A stretch of DNA of 64,000 bases from Latrodectus hesperus (Eukaryota; Arthropoda; Arachnida; Araneae; Theridiidae). Each line of letters begins with the position of its first letter. Positions within the stretch are counted from its first letter, which is position 1. The notes under the pieces are model-generated. The model was given only the letters and a program-made list of their open reading frames with translations. It was not told where the DNA came from and searched no databases. Shown piece after piece: positions 38,120 through 50,238 of the stretch. Both the position numbers and the translations under genes were made by a program. Where the stretch lies: NCBI GenBank assembly GCA_037975125.1, contig CM075862.1, positions 61,232,779-61,296,778 on the forward strand. The letters are read 5' to 3'.

Positions 38120-41100
38120 TAGTCACTGAAAAAGCAATTTTCACCAGGTATATTAAATGATTTATTTCAGCCTTTATTTCACTGATAAACAAATTTATCC
38201 TTTTTCCCTTAAATCATATGTAATTTTCACCAAGGAAGATATGGATATTTTATTTCAAAACTTGTAAATTTAAATATTAATATTCAGTGAATTTTATACA
38301 ATATAAAAGACAGAAACTAGTAGAAAAAGGATGAATTTAAAATCGCCCTCCCTTATTGTTCCACATGAAGATATTATTGGTAATTACTCATCGTTTCATT
38401 TCACACATATAAATCCAAATACTACATAAGGCCCTGTTAACCTGGATCATCATGAAACTACTGTGGATGAATTAGATCTTTATTTTAGTCAACAGTTATA
38501 AATACCAACTGATATCAATTGTGCTACCATCTAGTGATAACATTAAAAACTAATAATCAATTTTTTTTTGAAAATAAAAATTACCAATAACATGCATTGA
38601 AATGTTTCCCAACGTATTGTTTGTTAAAAAACTTGAGGCTCTTACTTATTAAACAAATATGAATAGAAACATTTTCATAAAAATATTTGCTTAAAAGTTT
38701 GCTGATAAAAAATTAGTAAAAAGCTCCCATAGATTTAACATTATGCCAATCAAATATCTCTATTTTCTTCCTTAAATCTGTATTCGTGTTAAAATCAGGG
38801 TTCTATGTAAGCAAGTTTTGCTGTAAGTTATAACCAATGTGAGACAATACTCTCTAATAACAAAATGTATGAGATACTATGTGTACCAAAAAGATACTCT
38901 TTAAAGGGTAAAATTTAAGCAAGGTTTTCACAAAGCATTAATAAACATTACTCTAACAATAAAAGATGCTCTTGTACCATTTTTTCTTTAAATTAAAAAT
39001 TTAATTTTTAATTACATCCTTTATAATGAAACTTAGCTTGCTTTTTTAGTTAATTCTTTATACTAAGCAATTTCAAAATATTAATAGTTGATCACAACAC
39101 AAAAAAATTACATACATTATTAATAAGAGATAATGACCTATGAAAGATTAATAATAACAAGAAATTTGAAGTCTATAAATATATTAATGTCTCTATATAT
39201 GTAAACACATATAAAATATTAAATTTTTCATTAACAATAAAAAAAATTCCAAACTAGGCATATTTCTTATTATATATTTAATGGAAAACAAATTTTAAGA
39301 AATGTATATTTCTTTTAAAAGTTTGTATTGTTATTTTCACTTTTTATTTTCTCGTCTGGTTTTATCTAATACTTTAAAGGAGAATTTGTGAATTTCTCTG
39401 ACTAGCATTAACATATTTTGTATTATAAAGGCATTCTGCATAGATCAATTATATCTAATTACATTAGTTTTCTTTGTGTAAAAAAAACGCTTTTTAGCCT
39501 GCATAGTTTTATAAGAAGACTTACAAAAATAGAGTTTCAACAGATTTTAACCAAATGGAAACAATGGTTAAGTTTACAAGTAAAAATCCTTATAAGTAGT
39601 TGTTGATTGTCACAAAGAATAGAATAAATAAAAAAGCCATCAAATCTCTGAAATGAGTTTGCTTTATTTTTTAAAAATTCTTATATTTGTTTCTAGAGAA
39701 ACAAATTAGAAAGTAGTAGTATTATTAATAACAAAATTAATTAATGAATAAAATATTCAACATCTTTTAAAGTAACTCTTGCTATAAGTATGCTTTCCAG
39801 ATCTGGTTGATGAAAAAAAAAATTGTGCTTAGCCGAATTTGGAATAAAAAAAAAGCTTGAATAAAACTTTTTTCACTGTTAAATTATGCATGTCTGCAAA
39901 ACATATTTCCTTAATTAAATTTTAGCTAATTTAATTACTTAAAGTTACTTTATCAATTTGATTTTATACCATTTAATAATTTTAAAATAAAAGTAGTTAA
40001 GCTAAATCCATCTTTTATTAAATATTCAAAAACTATGTGTATGAAAAAATGCAGTTTGCAAATGTGTTTATTTCAATATTCTCATCATAAAAATTAATTT
40101 TTGAACCAAATTAAATTACATTTTTAAGTTAAATTAGAAGAGTTGACACATAAAAATACATATTTATAATTGATAATATAAAAATTCTAGATGAAGATAA
40201 GTCTTTCATAAAAAAAATTCTTGATTAAGATTCACTTTAAGATAGCACGTGTTGGAAAAATTAGATAGTATATAACAAATGTTCTCTTAATCTTCTCTAA
40301 CTCTTCATATTAAAAAAAATTGCCAATAAGAGAATTTTCTCAATTATTAGATAAAATTCCTATGTTAACTCTTTCTCGTTTTTTCCCTCCTCCATTAAAT
40401 TAAAAATGTTATGTATTCTACACTGCAATGAGGTATAAATAACAAAGACAACATGAACTTAGAAATCTTGGAATATTTATAAGCAATGTCTATTCATTTA
40501 ATTAGATTAATTTAAAATCTCAGAGCATCAATCTTGTAATTTTTAATTAAGATAAATATTCAGTTTCTAATAAAGAAAATTGATTTGTTAATTCAATTAT
40601 GGCCAAACACCAAGGCAAAGATAAGTACATTTCCCTAGTTGGATTAAATTATGTAAAGGCTTTCTTTGTAGGAAGAGATAAAGTGTACACATAAACATGT
40701 TAAAGATTTTTTTATTATTATTATTCAATTCTTGGAATAATTTAGGCACTTTTTTGGAACTTAGATTTAAATAATAGATATTGCTTATAATCTTAAGACT
40801 TTAATAGGCAAAACCTTCACTCTCTTTTGCAGATGAAGGCAGATTAACTGACAAAACTAGCCATATTTTATAGATTAACTTGGTTACATAGGTTAATCTT
40901 ACATAGGTTAACCGGGCCTTATCACTTTTCTTTCATAACTGATACATTATAAGCACTAAATGCGATAAAATGATCAAATTGAATTTTTAATCATCTGAAT
41001 TTATTAGAAAAATAAAAAACTAATATCTTCTATTAGATTGGGTTAGATGTTCTATTAAATTCAGAACTGTTAATATATAACTTTGAATTGATTTCTGACT

Positions 41101-41587
41101 GGGATTAAAAAATATACAACAAAGCACAGCTTTGAATCACTGTGGTTACTCACATGCTGCAAAACATCCAGAAATGGTGGGTTTTTTTAATGTTTTATTT
41201 TTAGAAAACATTAACTTAAAAAGAGAACCAGTATGATTGATAATGACCACAAAAATATTATGCTCTACCTTTTTGGTAGATATAATTCTGACAGACAGTG
41301 AAATATAATTCTGACCAAATAACTTGTTGCATATCATTCTTAGAATAAACATTTACTTTAAAAATATCTGATGAACTTTTACTTCTAACTCTTTAGTGTC
41401 ATAACATCTTGGCTCTTTAACATCACAAGAAACAGAAAATATCAGTAAGAGAAATATTAAAAGCACAACCACAGACTATAAAATCAACAAATTTAGTTCC
41501 TTTAGAAGACACTTTGGTACATGGAAATTCATGACAGTAATTAACCTTAAAAAAATTATAAGTGCCATTTATTAAGCCAATTACAAG
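38120..41587. other. AT-rich non-coding interval
   Basis: About 3.5 kb of AT-rich DNA. Frames in it are short and without motifs. A less AT-rich patch at 38400-38530 could not be classified. This could be the 3' continuation of the minus-strand membrane-protein gene, but no exon was identified. Confidence 0.5.
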
Positions 41588-41625
41588 ACACTGCTTGAAA
41601 TTCTATTAAATATTTCAAGCAGTGT
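41588..41625. repeat. Perfect palindrome (14-bp arms, 10-nt loop)
   Basis: ACACTGCTTGAAAT (41588-41601) and ATTTCAAGCAGTGT (41612-41625) are exact reverse complements. Confidence 0.92.
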
Positions 41626-41874
41626 TAGTAGATATGTGTTATAAGTAAAATTTTATCATTCACCTAACGGCCCCCTTGAAAAACAACAGCACAACTAAAT
41701 CAATCTATTGATCTCAGTACTTGACCTGAATAAAATGGAATTCAGTCACATGACGAAAAAAGATTATACCCCTACCATTTGGTATATTCCTTCCTCACTT
41801 CACAAAAAGACAAGAACAAGAATGTTAAAGCAAACATGTAAAAATAATATTTAAAAAATAATATAAATAAAATA

Positions 41875-41878
<4 letters not shown>

Positions 41879-41958
<80 letters not shown>
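41879..41958. repeat. (TA)n microsatellite, about 80 bp
   Basis: First of three TA arrays within 450 bp. Confidence 0.95.
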
Positions 41959-41963
<5 letters not shown>

Positions 41964-41990
41964 GAGAGAATAAACAAAATAATACAAAAT

Positions 41991-42071
41991 AAAAAAGTTA
42001 AATCTAAAGAAAATATTTTTTTTAATATTTTATGCATTACTTTTAATATTTATTTATTTATATTATTATAA

Positions 42072-42117
<46 letters not shown>

Positions 42118-42191
42118 GTTAATAATATAAATAAATATTAAAAGTAATATATAAATATTAAAAAATGTATTTCTCTAGATTTAACTTTTTT
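41991..42191. repeat. Large imperfect palindrome with a (TA)n core
   Basis: The left arm (41991-42070) starts AAAAAAGTTAAATCTA and contains TTACTTTTAATATTTATTTA. The right arm (42120-42191) is its reverse complement with a few indels, ending TAGATTTAACTTTTTT. Between them is a (TA)n tract (42076-42114). The structure could extrude as a roughly 75-bp cruciform arm. Confidence 0.85.
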
Positions 42192-42215
42192 GTTTTCAGA
42201 ACTTTATTTCATTAT

Positions 42216-42218
<3 letters not shown>

Positions 42219-42310
<92 letters not shown>
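42219..42310. repeat. (TA)n microsatellite, about 92 bp
   Basis: Third TA array of the cluster. Confidence 0.95.
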
Positions 42311-42314
<4 letters not shown>

Positions 42315-43396
42315 AATATTTTAATTCAGCTATCAGTAGAAGCATAATTGCATAAAATTTATACACAAAATGCACAGCTCTATAGCAAGATATTTGCCTA
42401 AGCATTTATTAATATAAATAATAATACAAGCACAACTGTTTAAAAGCTAAAGCATTCAAATTAAAATCTCATGAATTGCTCAATCAATTAGAAACCCTGA
42501 ACACAAAGTAGATTCTCATTAAGTAAATTATTTGGATAAAATGCAAACTTTTGATTTTTAAAACATAAACGCTATATTAACAGTATTTGTAAATATGATT
42601 CCTACACTTGATATGAGAAATTTAAAATACTATGCAATTAAAAACATTTGCATAACATAAAAATTAAAATTTTCCTTTGATTAATTTACATAAAATATAA
42701 AATTTTTCAATAATCAGTATTATACCTTGGTTTTTCTATCCTATAAGGAGAACTAACAATTTTATATTGGTAATAGATGATATCCACAATATTGCAAAAT
42801 ATTTTTATATTTGCTTTGTAAATAAAAATAATTAATCTAAAATTTGAAATTTTTTTTAAAAAATCAGAAATGTTAGAAAATATACCAGAGAAAAATCTAA
42901 AAGAAAATACTAGAATTATTCTGAAATTTTTGAGAAAATGTAGATAATAAGTGATAAAAAAAAAACTAGTAGTTGCATTTGAAAAGATTCTCATATATTA
43001 TATTTATAATGTAAAACTATATTTTGTTTAATAAGTACAATTTTTTGTGTAATATAAATTTTAGGTAGAAAGAAAACAGGAGCTGACATGAGAACATTAC
43101 TATTGTATGGTTTTAAAGCCATATTAAATCAAAAGTAACATGTCTATAATTAGAATTTAGAAAACAAAAGCTATTGTATTCACTTTGCATTTGCTATTGT
43201 ATTCACATTATTTGCAGAATTTTAGACATTGCAATTCTCTTCAGGACAAAATACACATAAGAAAGTCTGTTAGATGCAATCCCAGATAATATATCTCACA
43301 TTTGAAAAATGCTAATTGCTGGTAATCACTGCACTTTTAACAGGATGCAAAATAATCTCAACATTGCATCCACTTGAAAGCATAAAATTATTCATA
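42311..43396. other. AT-rich non-coding interval
   Basis: No recognisable features. Confidence 0.55.
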
Positions 43397-43434
43397 AATA
43401 TTAACTATTTATATATGAATTAATAGTTAATATT
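43397..43434. repeat. Perfect AT-rich palindrome (13-bp arms)
   Basis: AATATTAACTATT, 12-nt loop, AATAGTTAATATT. The AT composition makes chance pairing more likely than for the other hairpins. Confidence 0.8.
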
Positions 43435-43659
43435 GAGTTTATCCTAATTTAACTGAGCCCCAAAAAGAGAAGCAAGTCAAAATCAAAGATAAAACTTTAA
43501 TTTAAAGATGATGGTCATAACATTATGATTAAATCTTAATTGGAGATGTTAAAAACAAAGCAATCTTTTAACACATCAAAAAATGTAGGTCTTTGAAGAA
43601 AATTCCAATTCTACAATATTGAAAAAAAACAACATGGCAGGGAAAAAATAATGTATGGG

Positions 43660-44075
43660 AAACAGGTCTTTTTCTTAAAACTTCAAGTTTGGTCAAAACC
43701 ATTAAGATTAAAAGATACAGTACATTAATAAATTATTTTAGAAATTTTTCAAGGAGTAAATGTTAAAGAACTTATGCATCATCATAATATAGCTTCTCAT
43801 TCAGCAAAATTGATAGTTGAATTTCTTTATCAAAAACATATAAAAGTGATAAAACATTCACCTTTTTTTAACTGATGTGACTTTTGGCTATTTTTAATCT
43901 AAAATTGAAAAAAAAAGAATATAGACCTGATTTTCTATTTCAAAACTGATATCAATAGAACTATAAATATGTTTTACACTGATTTGAAGAAACGAATGGT
44001 TTGATATATTTATACTTGGAAAATTTGTCTACAAAAATGCATTAATGTTGCAGGAGACTATTTTGAACTGACTTA
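43660..44075 (+). pseudogene. Mariner-type transposase C-terminal remnant
   Basis: The plus strand reads LMHHHNIASHSAKLIVEFL then KHIKVIKHSPF near 43770-43865. These are the counterparts of the second catalytic region (HHDNA..H) and the PPYSPD region of mariner transposases. CDFWLFLI, a Lys-rich LKKKL-like stretch, LKKRMV and CINVAGDYFEL follow at the C-terminus (to about 44075). The second catalytic Asp has become His, and stops and frameshifts abound. The N-terminal half and inverted repeats were not found. Confidence 0.7.
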
Positions 44076-44366
44076 CAGGTATTAAATGTATGTCAAAAAT
44101 TTATATAATTTTTACACTACCACAGTCTGGATTAAAAAACAAAGAATATAAAACTGTTTCCATAATATACTTCCAATCATTGAAGTACTTATTATTAATA
44201 TAAAAATTTTGAATACAAAAAGTGAATATTTTCAGATTTTTCCTGTTTGTGTTAATTTTTTTAATGTAAAAACGTATATGAAATAATAAATTTAATTGAT
44301 AACACAAAATTATGAAAATTATTTGTTTGAATTTGTTGAAACGTAAATGAAAAAATCAATAATAAA

Positions 44367-44368
44367 AC

Positions 44369-44461
<93 letters not shown>
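44367..44461. repeat. (TA)n microsatellite, about 95 bp
   Basis: Uninterrupted TA repeats, about 180 bp downstream (in the gene's sense) of exon 4. Confidence 0.95.
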
Positions 44462-44465
<4 letters not shown>

Positions 44466-44637
44466 TGAAAAACAAGGTAAAATAAACGAATGCAGAATGT
44501 ATATGAAATAAAACTAAAACTGAAAAAATATACAAGACTAAAACATAAAACTAAAAATTAAAAGCTTAAAAATTAAAAACTAAAACTTAAGAATCCAAAC
44601 AAAAAAAACCAATTTAATGTCACAGAAAGATATTCAC

Positions 44638-44736
44638 CATCAAGATTTCCATTACATATCTTAACTGGAGAAAATTTGCAATTCTTACTGCTTAATTCCA
44701 CAGGCATGGTATCCATTGAAATATCTTCTCTATTTG
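44638..44736 (-). CDS. Exon 4 of the six-cysteine membrane-protein gene (cytoplasmic tail)
   Basis: The acceptor ...TTCTTCTAG precedes CAAATAGAG; two bases complete the codon left by exon 3 (G|CA, Ala) and the frame then reads NREDISMDTMPVELSSKN and CKFSPVKICNGNLD. The donor is probably GATG|GTGAAT (phase 1). Alternatively the exon continues in frame through GEYLSVTLNW to a TAA near 44575 and is terminal. The segment is polar and would be intracellular. Exact phase agreement with exon 3 across a 5.4-kb intron containing a piggyBac element supports it. No further 3' exon was identified below it. Confidence 0.65.
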
Positions 44737-46495
44737 CTAGAAGAAATGAATAAATTATTTAATGATATGAATCTAATATTTAAATTATTTACATTTCTTA
44801 AGCATGAAAAAGAGAAACAAAGTCTTAAATTTTAATATGCTGCAAAAGAACTCAATATTTCAATAACATATGAATATATATTTAAAAAAAGGAATTTAAT
44901 ACATAAATAATTAAATTTTAAATTCAATAAAAATCTTACATAGACTTATATCAGTCTTTAAAAACTATATTGATTTGACACTCATAGTTTATTAAAATTC
45001 AAAGCATTATCTCAGTGGTATACATATTAAAGTTAATATGACAAATTTTAAACTTTTTATACTGTCAGCAAACAGGCTTAACTTTTAATATAAATCCAAA
45101 AGCAAATTTAAAAAATATTAAATTTAATGAATAAAAATTGATTACAAAAGTTATATTTGACCGATAATGAAGAGCCATTTGCTTATCAAATGTTATCAGT
45201 AATACAAAATATCATGAATTACATGTGCCAATAGGGCTATACAAATACTGTTGAAAGTTATCAAATTCTTCTTCAATACAAAGTAGGAATTTTCAATCTT
45301 ACTTCAACACTGACCCCATTTAAAAAAAAATTTTTTTACATCACATAATTTTCTGACTTTTTATCTCCATACAACAGTTAACATAATTATAATAATAATA
45401 TCACATAAAATATTTAAAAATAACAATTTTACTATAAATAAGAACAAAACTTAAGAAAACATGGCCAATTAATTCACATTTTATTTTCTTAATATTATTC
45501 TTTCCAGATTTTGAGCTATTTATTAAATTAATCATCAAATTAACAGATCTAATCATCAGATTAACAGACTAATTTCAAACTTCTGTAGAACCAAAACCAT
45601 GTCTTTTTGAGAATCCCAAAAAAAACAAAAATTAATAAAATCTTATTTAAAGATTTTATTAAATAAATATTTTTAATTAATAAAATCTCTATAATAATAA
45701 TAGCTTGAACATAGATTGCAAGCATGTCAAGATATTAACTTCTGTTAAGCAGGAATTAATAAAATCTTAGGCATGTTAAGATATTTTTTCTTTTTTATTT
45801 TATTAAATAAGCCAGAAATATATAAATGTTATCAAAATAGGTATATTTAATATATTATGTTTTTTTCAATATTTTTTCCATTATAAAATTTTATTGGCAT
45901 ATTAAGGAATGAGTGCAAGTAAAAAAGTCCAAAACGATCTATACTTTTTTGTATAATTAGTATATTTTGTTTTATTGCTTATACCTATATTTTATCAGAT
46001 TTTATACTTCATACTTTCAACCTTCTAATCATTATTTCTTACTTTTCAAACATCCTACATTAATTTTTTTCTTATGTTAAATTCTTTAATAACATCTTAC
46101 ATTCTAAACTTATTTTTTTAAATTATTGATATAATTTTGAAGAAATTTGTCTTAAATTATCAGTGATAAGTTATATACAAATATCAAGTCTTGTTTAACA
46201 ATTTTTTCTTAAATCTAAGAGTCATTTTCGAGTGATAAATTATTTTATTCAAACACTTTATCCCTATATCTGATTTTCGGTAAATTAAAACGAAAATTAT
46301 GAACAATTTTGAAAATACATATTAATATATTTAAAAAAACATCTTAGAATTTTTAATTAGCCTTTGATTATAATATTTCTTGCCCAATCAAATATTTTTC
46401 CTCCACAGTTATATTACACAATTTGTAATGAAATGCTAAATCTTGTTACTCCTAAACAATCAAAATATACTTAACATCTTCATATGCTTAGTTAA
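44737..46495 (-). other. Intron 3 of the membrane-protein gene (proximal part)
   Basis: AT-rich, no exon recognised. It contains a 13-bp-arm palindrome at 45632-45662 (TTAATAAAATCTT, 5-nt loop, AAGATTTTATTAA). Confidence 0.55.
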
Positions 46496-46603
46496 CCCCT
46501 TGCCTGCCGCGGGCGTATATATACGCCGCGCTAAGCCGATGCGTAGACTGCCCCAGGCGTATATATACGGCTTTCCGAAGTACGGTTCTCTGCAATGTTC
46601 TTC

Positions 46604-46654
46604 TATCAGTAAAGCTAGATACATGGCTTTGGCATGTGTCTAGCTTTACTGATA
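46604..46654. repeat. Hairpin in the piggyBac 5' region
   Basis: TATCAGTAAAGCTAGA (46604-46619) and TCTAGCTTTACTGATA (46639-46654) are exact reverse complements, with partial pairing continuing into ACATGGC/GGCATGTG around a short loop. Confidence 0.9.
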
Positions 46655-46871
46655 AGAGTTTTACTGATAACAGAATGTCCTTGACATTGTTTACGATGGA
46701 CTTGCCTATTTCAAAGGGGTGATTTGGTGAGGGGAACATTTCTTGGAACGGGAAAGCTGTTTTTGTTCCATGTGTTGCAGTTATTATTTGTGCTTCTTTT
46801 AGAGTAGTTCATAACTTTTTATTCTTTCTCTTTCATCTTCGTTAGAGTGTGATATAAAAGCATTTTATTTT

Positions 46872-47327
46872 TTGCCCAATATGTCTGATAGTGATGACAA
46901 TGAACTGGATGACTATTTTCCTTCTTCATCAGGACCAGAAACGTTGGAATATGACATTACATCCGATGAAGAAGATTCCGATTGCGACTATTTGCAAGAT
47001 GCCCAACGTTGGAAACGATTAGATATAAAAAATTTACCTGTTCCACCTCCACCCTTTCCATTTTCAAGCCAACCAGGAATACAGAAAAATATAACTGATT
47101 TTTCAAACCCACTTCTCTTTTTTGAATTATTTTTTGATGAGGAGCTGGTACTGCATATTGTTACTGAAACTAATCGTTTTGCAGACCAATATATCGAGAA
47201 ACATGCTACTAAAGAGAAATCAAAAACAAAGTTGTGGCATCCAACAGATCCAGGGGAAATATATGTTTTTTTAGCTATAATGATTTTACAAGAAATAACA
47301 GTAAAACCAGAAATTGCTCTTTACTGA
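46872..47327 (+). pseudogene. piggyBac transposase, N-terminal portion
   Basis: The 151-codon open frame begins MPNMSDSDDNELDDYF, an acidic N-terminus rich in D, E and S typical of PGBD-type transposases. It then reads FFELFFDEELVLHIVTETNR and LWHPTDPGEIYVFLAIMIL, corresponding to the start of the DDE_Tnp_1_7 domain. It stops where the family continues toward the first catalytic Asp; an LLHHDPPNDNSY segment in another frame (about 47338-47375) is its likely continuation. A TATA-like GATATAAAAG lies near 46850. A truncated protein could in principle still be made. Confidence 0.85.
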
Positions 47328-47388
47328 GAAATACTAAGTTGCTGCACCACGACCCACCAAACGACAATAGTTACAAAGTGACAGCCCT

Positions 47389-47580
47389 TTGCGACTTACT
47401 GCTAGACACTTTCCGGACATAGTACCATCAACGTCTTGGAAGAAAAATGCATCAAGGAAATGCATTGTTTGTTCCAAGAAAAAAATTCGACATGAATCCC
47501 GATACCAATGTACTGAATGTGATGTCGGCTTATGTATACAGCCGTGTTTCAAAATATATCACACTTCAGATAAGTTGTAA
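47389..47580 (+). pseudogene. piggyBac transposase, C-terminal cysteine-rich domain
   Basis: Reads LTARHFPDIVPS, then CIVCSKKKIRHESRYQCTEC and GLCIQPCFKIYHT before the stop at 47578-47580. This is the cross-braced zinc-binding C-terminus of piggyBac transposases, which binds the element ends; its Cys and His ligands appear intact. About 1.2 kb of catalytic-domain coding sequence is missing between this and the N-terminal frame. Confidence 0.88.
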
Positions 47581-47789
47581 AATTTTTTTCTCATTATACT
47601 CTTACTTTATACTTTCAATTTTGTGTTTTCATTGTTTTTCGTTTTTGTTTTGTGAAAGTAAACATTTAGAATGGAAAGCATGTCTCTCTTCTTTTCCACC
47701 GATAACTGCATAACTGCGCGCACCTGCGTGAAAACCGGTGGCACTGGGGAGCGAATCTCGTAGGTTTTCTTTGGCAGGTAAGGGGTTAA

Positions 47790-50095
47790 GCAATTATTAA
47801 TCACACTGCCATAGTAACAAAATTTATTTCATGAATTGTTTTTGATATAAAACATAGAAATCGTGTCTTTTTCAGCTTCAGAATAGTTATTGAAATATGT
47901 GAACATACAATGTAGTATCATACCTCATTCCTAATGAGAACATGCAGATGCATATCATCTATAAATGACAGATTGTGAGATATGTGAAGGCTGAATGATA
48001 GTGTTTGTCTACAAGCCCAGAAATTTAAGAAAAAAATTAAAAAATGTAAGTAAAAAAATTTATAAATCAGTCCCATATAGTTTGTGAGATGAAATTTATG
48101 ACATCAATTAATTAATTTTTGGTACTTTTTGGTTAAAAGTTTTCCACTTATTTTTGGCATCATACTAGTGAAATTTATTTATGTCTTTTAACTACAAATG
48201 AACTACAAAGAATAATTATATTAAAAAATATATTTTTTATACATTTTCAACAAAAAATGTTACACAAACAAAAATGTACAAAAAGCTAATTATATTAAAA
48301 AAAGATATAATAATTTAAAAGAATATTAAACAAGAGACATCAAATTAAGAATATTATTTAACATAACAGAAAACATGTCTCCTCTTCTATATATTTGACA
48401 CCACATGAATTCTATTAGATAAGAATAAAAATGCTAGTGAGCAGTGCCTTTTTTAGTTTACTTTGCCATTTTGCATTTATGTGAAGACATTCACTGAATG
48501 GATTGTGTATGACACCCAGAATCCAGAACAACAAAATTATCAGAATGATTTATTGTGAAATGCTTGTATCCGGCAGCTGTCAAATCAGAAGATTTACATC
48601 CAATCTAGCAACCAGAAAATATAATAGTTCCATATAAGATATATTCAGCTATTCTTAACATTAAAATTTCTGCAGTAAGATCCAGAACAGCAACAAGAAA
48701 ACCTCTGGTTTTGTGAAACACTTCCCAAAAATCCATTGTGAGGGGAGACAGAGTCTACATTAATTTTTCTTTTAGTAAAGAAGTTTTACCAATTGCTCTA
48801 ACTTAATTACATTCACTATAATTCTTGACACCATAAATAAGAAAATCGCACATCAGGGATGAAAAAAAATGAATGACCCAGCAAACAAAGTATGCATCTA
48901 CATACTTTTAACAACTTAGCATAAATGATTTAATATTTATAATTTAACAGCCTAATGACTATTCAAACTTAAATGTTTTTGAGACTAATACCTCCTTCCT
49001 TATGAATAAAAGCCCCCTCTTTCCTTGATAAATCCCAAATTTTAAAATACATTGCTGAAAAAAAAACTTTTAAAATAACAAAACTAGGATTTGATAAAAA
49101 AATGGTTCGGTGAGTGAGTTTATAAAAAAAAAACTTGTAATGATCATTGTCATTGAAATAAGCCAAATATAAAACATTACCAGTGGCAAAACTTTAACAG
49201 AAAAGTACCTAAATTGTTGTTAAAAATCATTGTATTCTATAACAGCATTTAGTTATATAAAGAGTATAAACGACTTGTTTAATTCTTTTTTACTGTTTTG
49301 TTTCGAACTTTTGTATGTGAAGGTGAGATGTAACTATCAAAATTTTAATGTAATATAACTCTACGCAAGAAATTCCTCATTATCTCTAATTATATATTAA
49401 AAAGCTCTTTTGATAATATGATAAACATTAAATAAATGGTGAATTACATTTCTCATATCTATTGATTTCTTTATAGTAAAATTCCTAAAGCTCTTTCAAA
49501 TTTGAAAATGACAAGAAATATATATAAATTTTAAATATTTGCCAATTTTGCATGGTTGTTATTTTTATTCATCATAAGTTTTTCTCACATGTAGTATAAA
49601 ATAATACAGAAATATTTACCCTAATTATTCAACAAATTATTCGTAGAAATTGAAAGGAAAAAGAAATTTTCTAGGATAAATTTCATAATTGGAATAAAAA
49701 TTAAAGAGCTAATTTAAAATGACATATTGGTCAATTTTTTGAGGTGCAATAAAATGTTCAAGATTTTTTTTGAATGTGAATTATATTAAATATATGTAAA
49801 TGCCAGAATTAATGCCTGTAATATATATTTTAAATTATGTAAGTTTTAAGAAAAATCACTGAGACAAAATTTTATGGAGAAGAGTGAATATTTTATGTCC
49901 CACTTTTCTATTGAAATAATATCTATATGAATAAAAATTATTGTCTCAGGAAGAAAATAATTTCTATTAAAGTTATTTGTCAAATAGTTTAGCCAATCAG
50001 CTCCAATACTCTGAAATTTAATTTTATTAAACATACTTTTATCATACTAAAAGAAATATATCTAATATACAAAATTTTATAGGATAAGAAATTAC
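47790..50095 (-). other. Intron 3 of the membrane-protein gene (distal part)
   Basis: AT-rich sequence, no exon or element recognised. Confidence 0.55.
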
Positions 50096-50238
50096 CGCCA
50101 TAAGTAGGTATTTCAGGGGAGCATTCAACTCTGCATGAAGTATAAAGAGGACAGTTGGAATAAAAGCAACAAGTAATGAATGTTATGGTGATTGAAGCCC
50201 AAATTAAGACCACTGTTACAGCCAGAACTGTTGCAACT
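50096..50238 (-). CDS. Exon 3 of the six-cysteine membrane-protein gene (transmembrane segment)
   Basis: The acceptor ...ATTTTTAG precedes A-GTTGCAACA; the first base completes the codon begun at the end of exon 2 (GT|A, Val). The encoded sequence VATVLAVTVVLIWASITITF is a classic single transmembrane helix, followed by a cysteine-rich juxtamembrane stretch (ITCCFYSNCPLYTSCRVEC) likely to be palmitoylated, and SPEIPTYG. The donor GGCG|GTAATT leaves phase 1, matching exon 4. The cysteine-rich stretch just inside the membrane is characteristic of Shisa-like adaptor proteins. Confidence 0.82.

Larger units (their letters stand above)
46496..47785 (+). mobile_element. piggyBac-family transposon, internally deleted
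   Basis: Terminal inverted repeats CCCCTTGCCTGCC (46496-46508) and the complement of CCCCTTACCTGCC (47773-47785) are flanked by TTAA at 46492-46495 and 47786-47789, the diagnostic piggyBac target. Subterminal GGCGTATATATACG palindromes occur twice near the left end (about 46509-46525 and 46555-46571). The 1290-bp length is about half that of an autonomous copy. The N-terminal and C-terminal coding ends remain, but the catalytic DDD domain is gone. It lies in intron 3 of the minus-strand gene, in antisense orientation to it. Confidence 0.93.
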
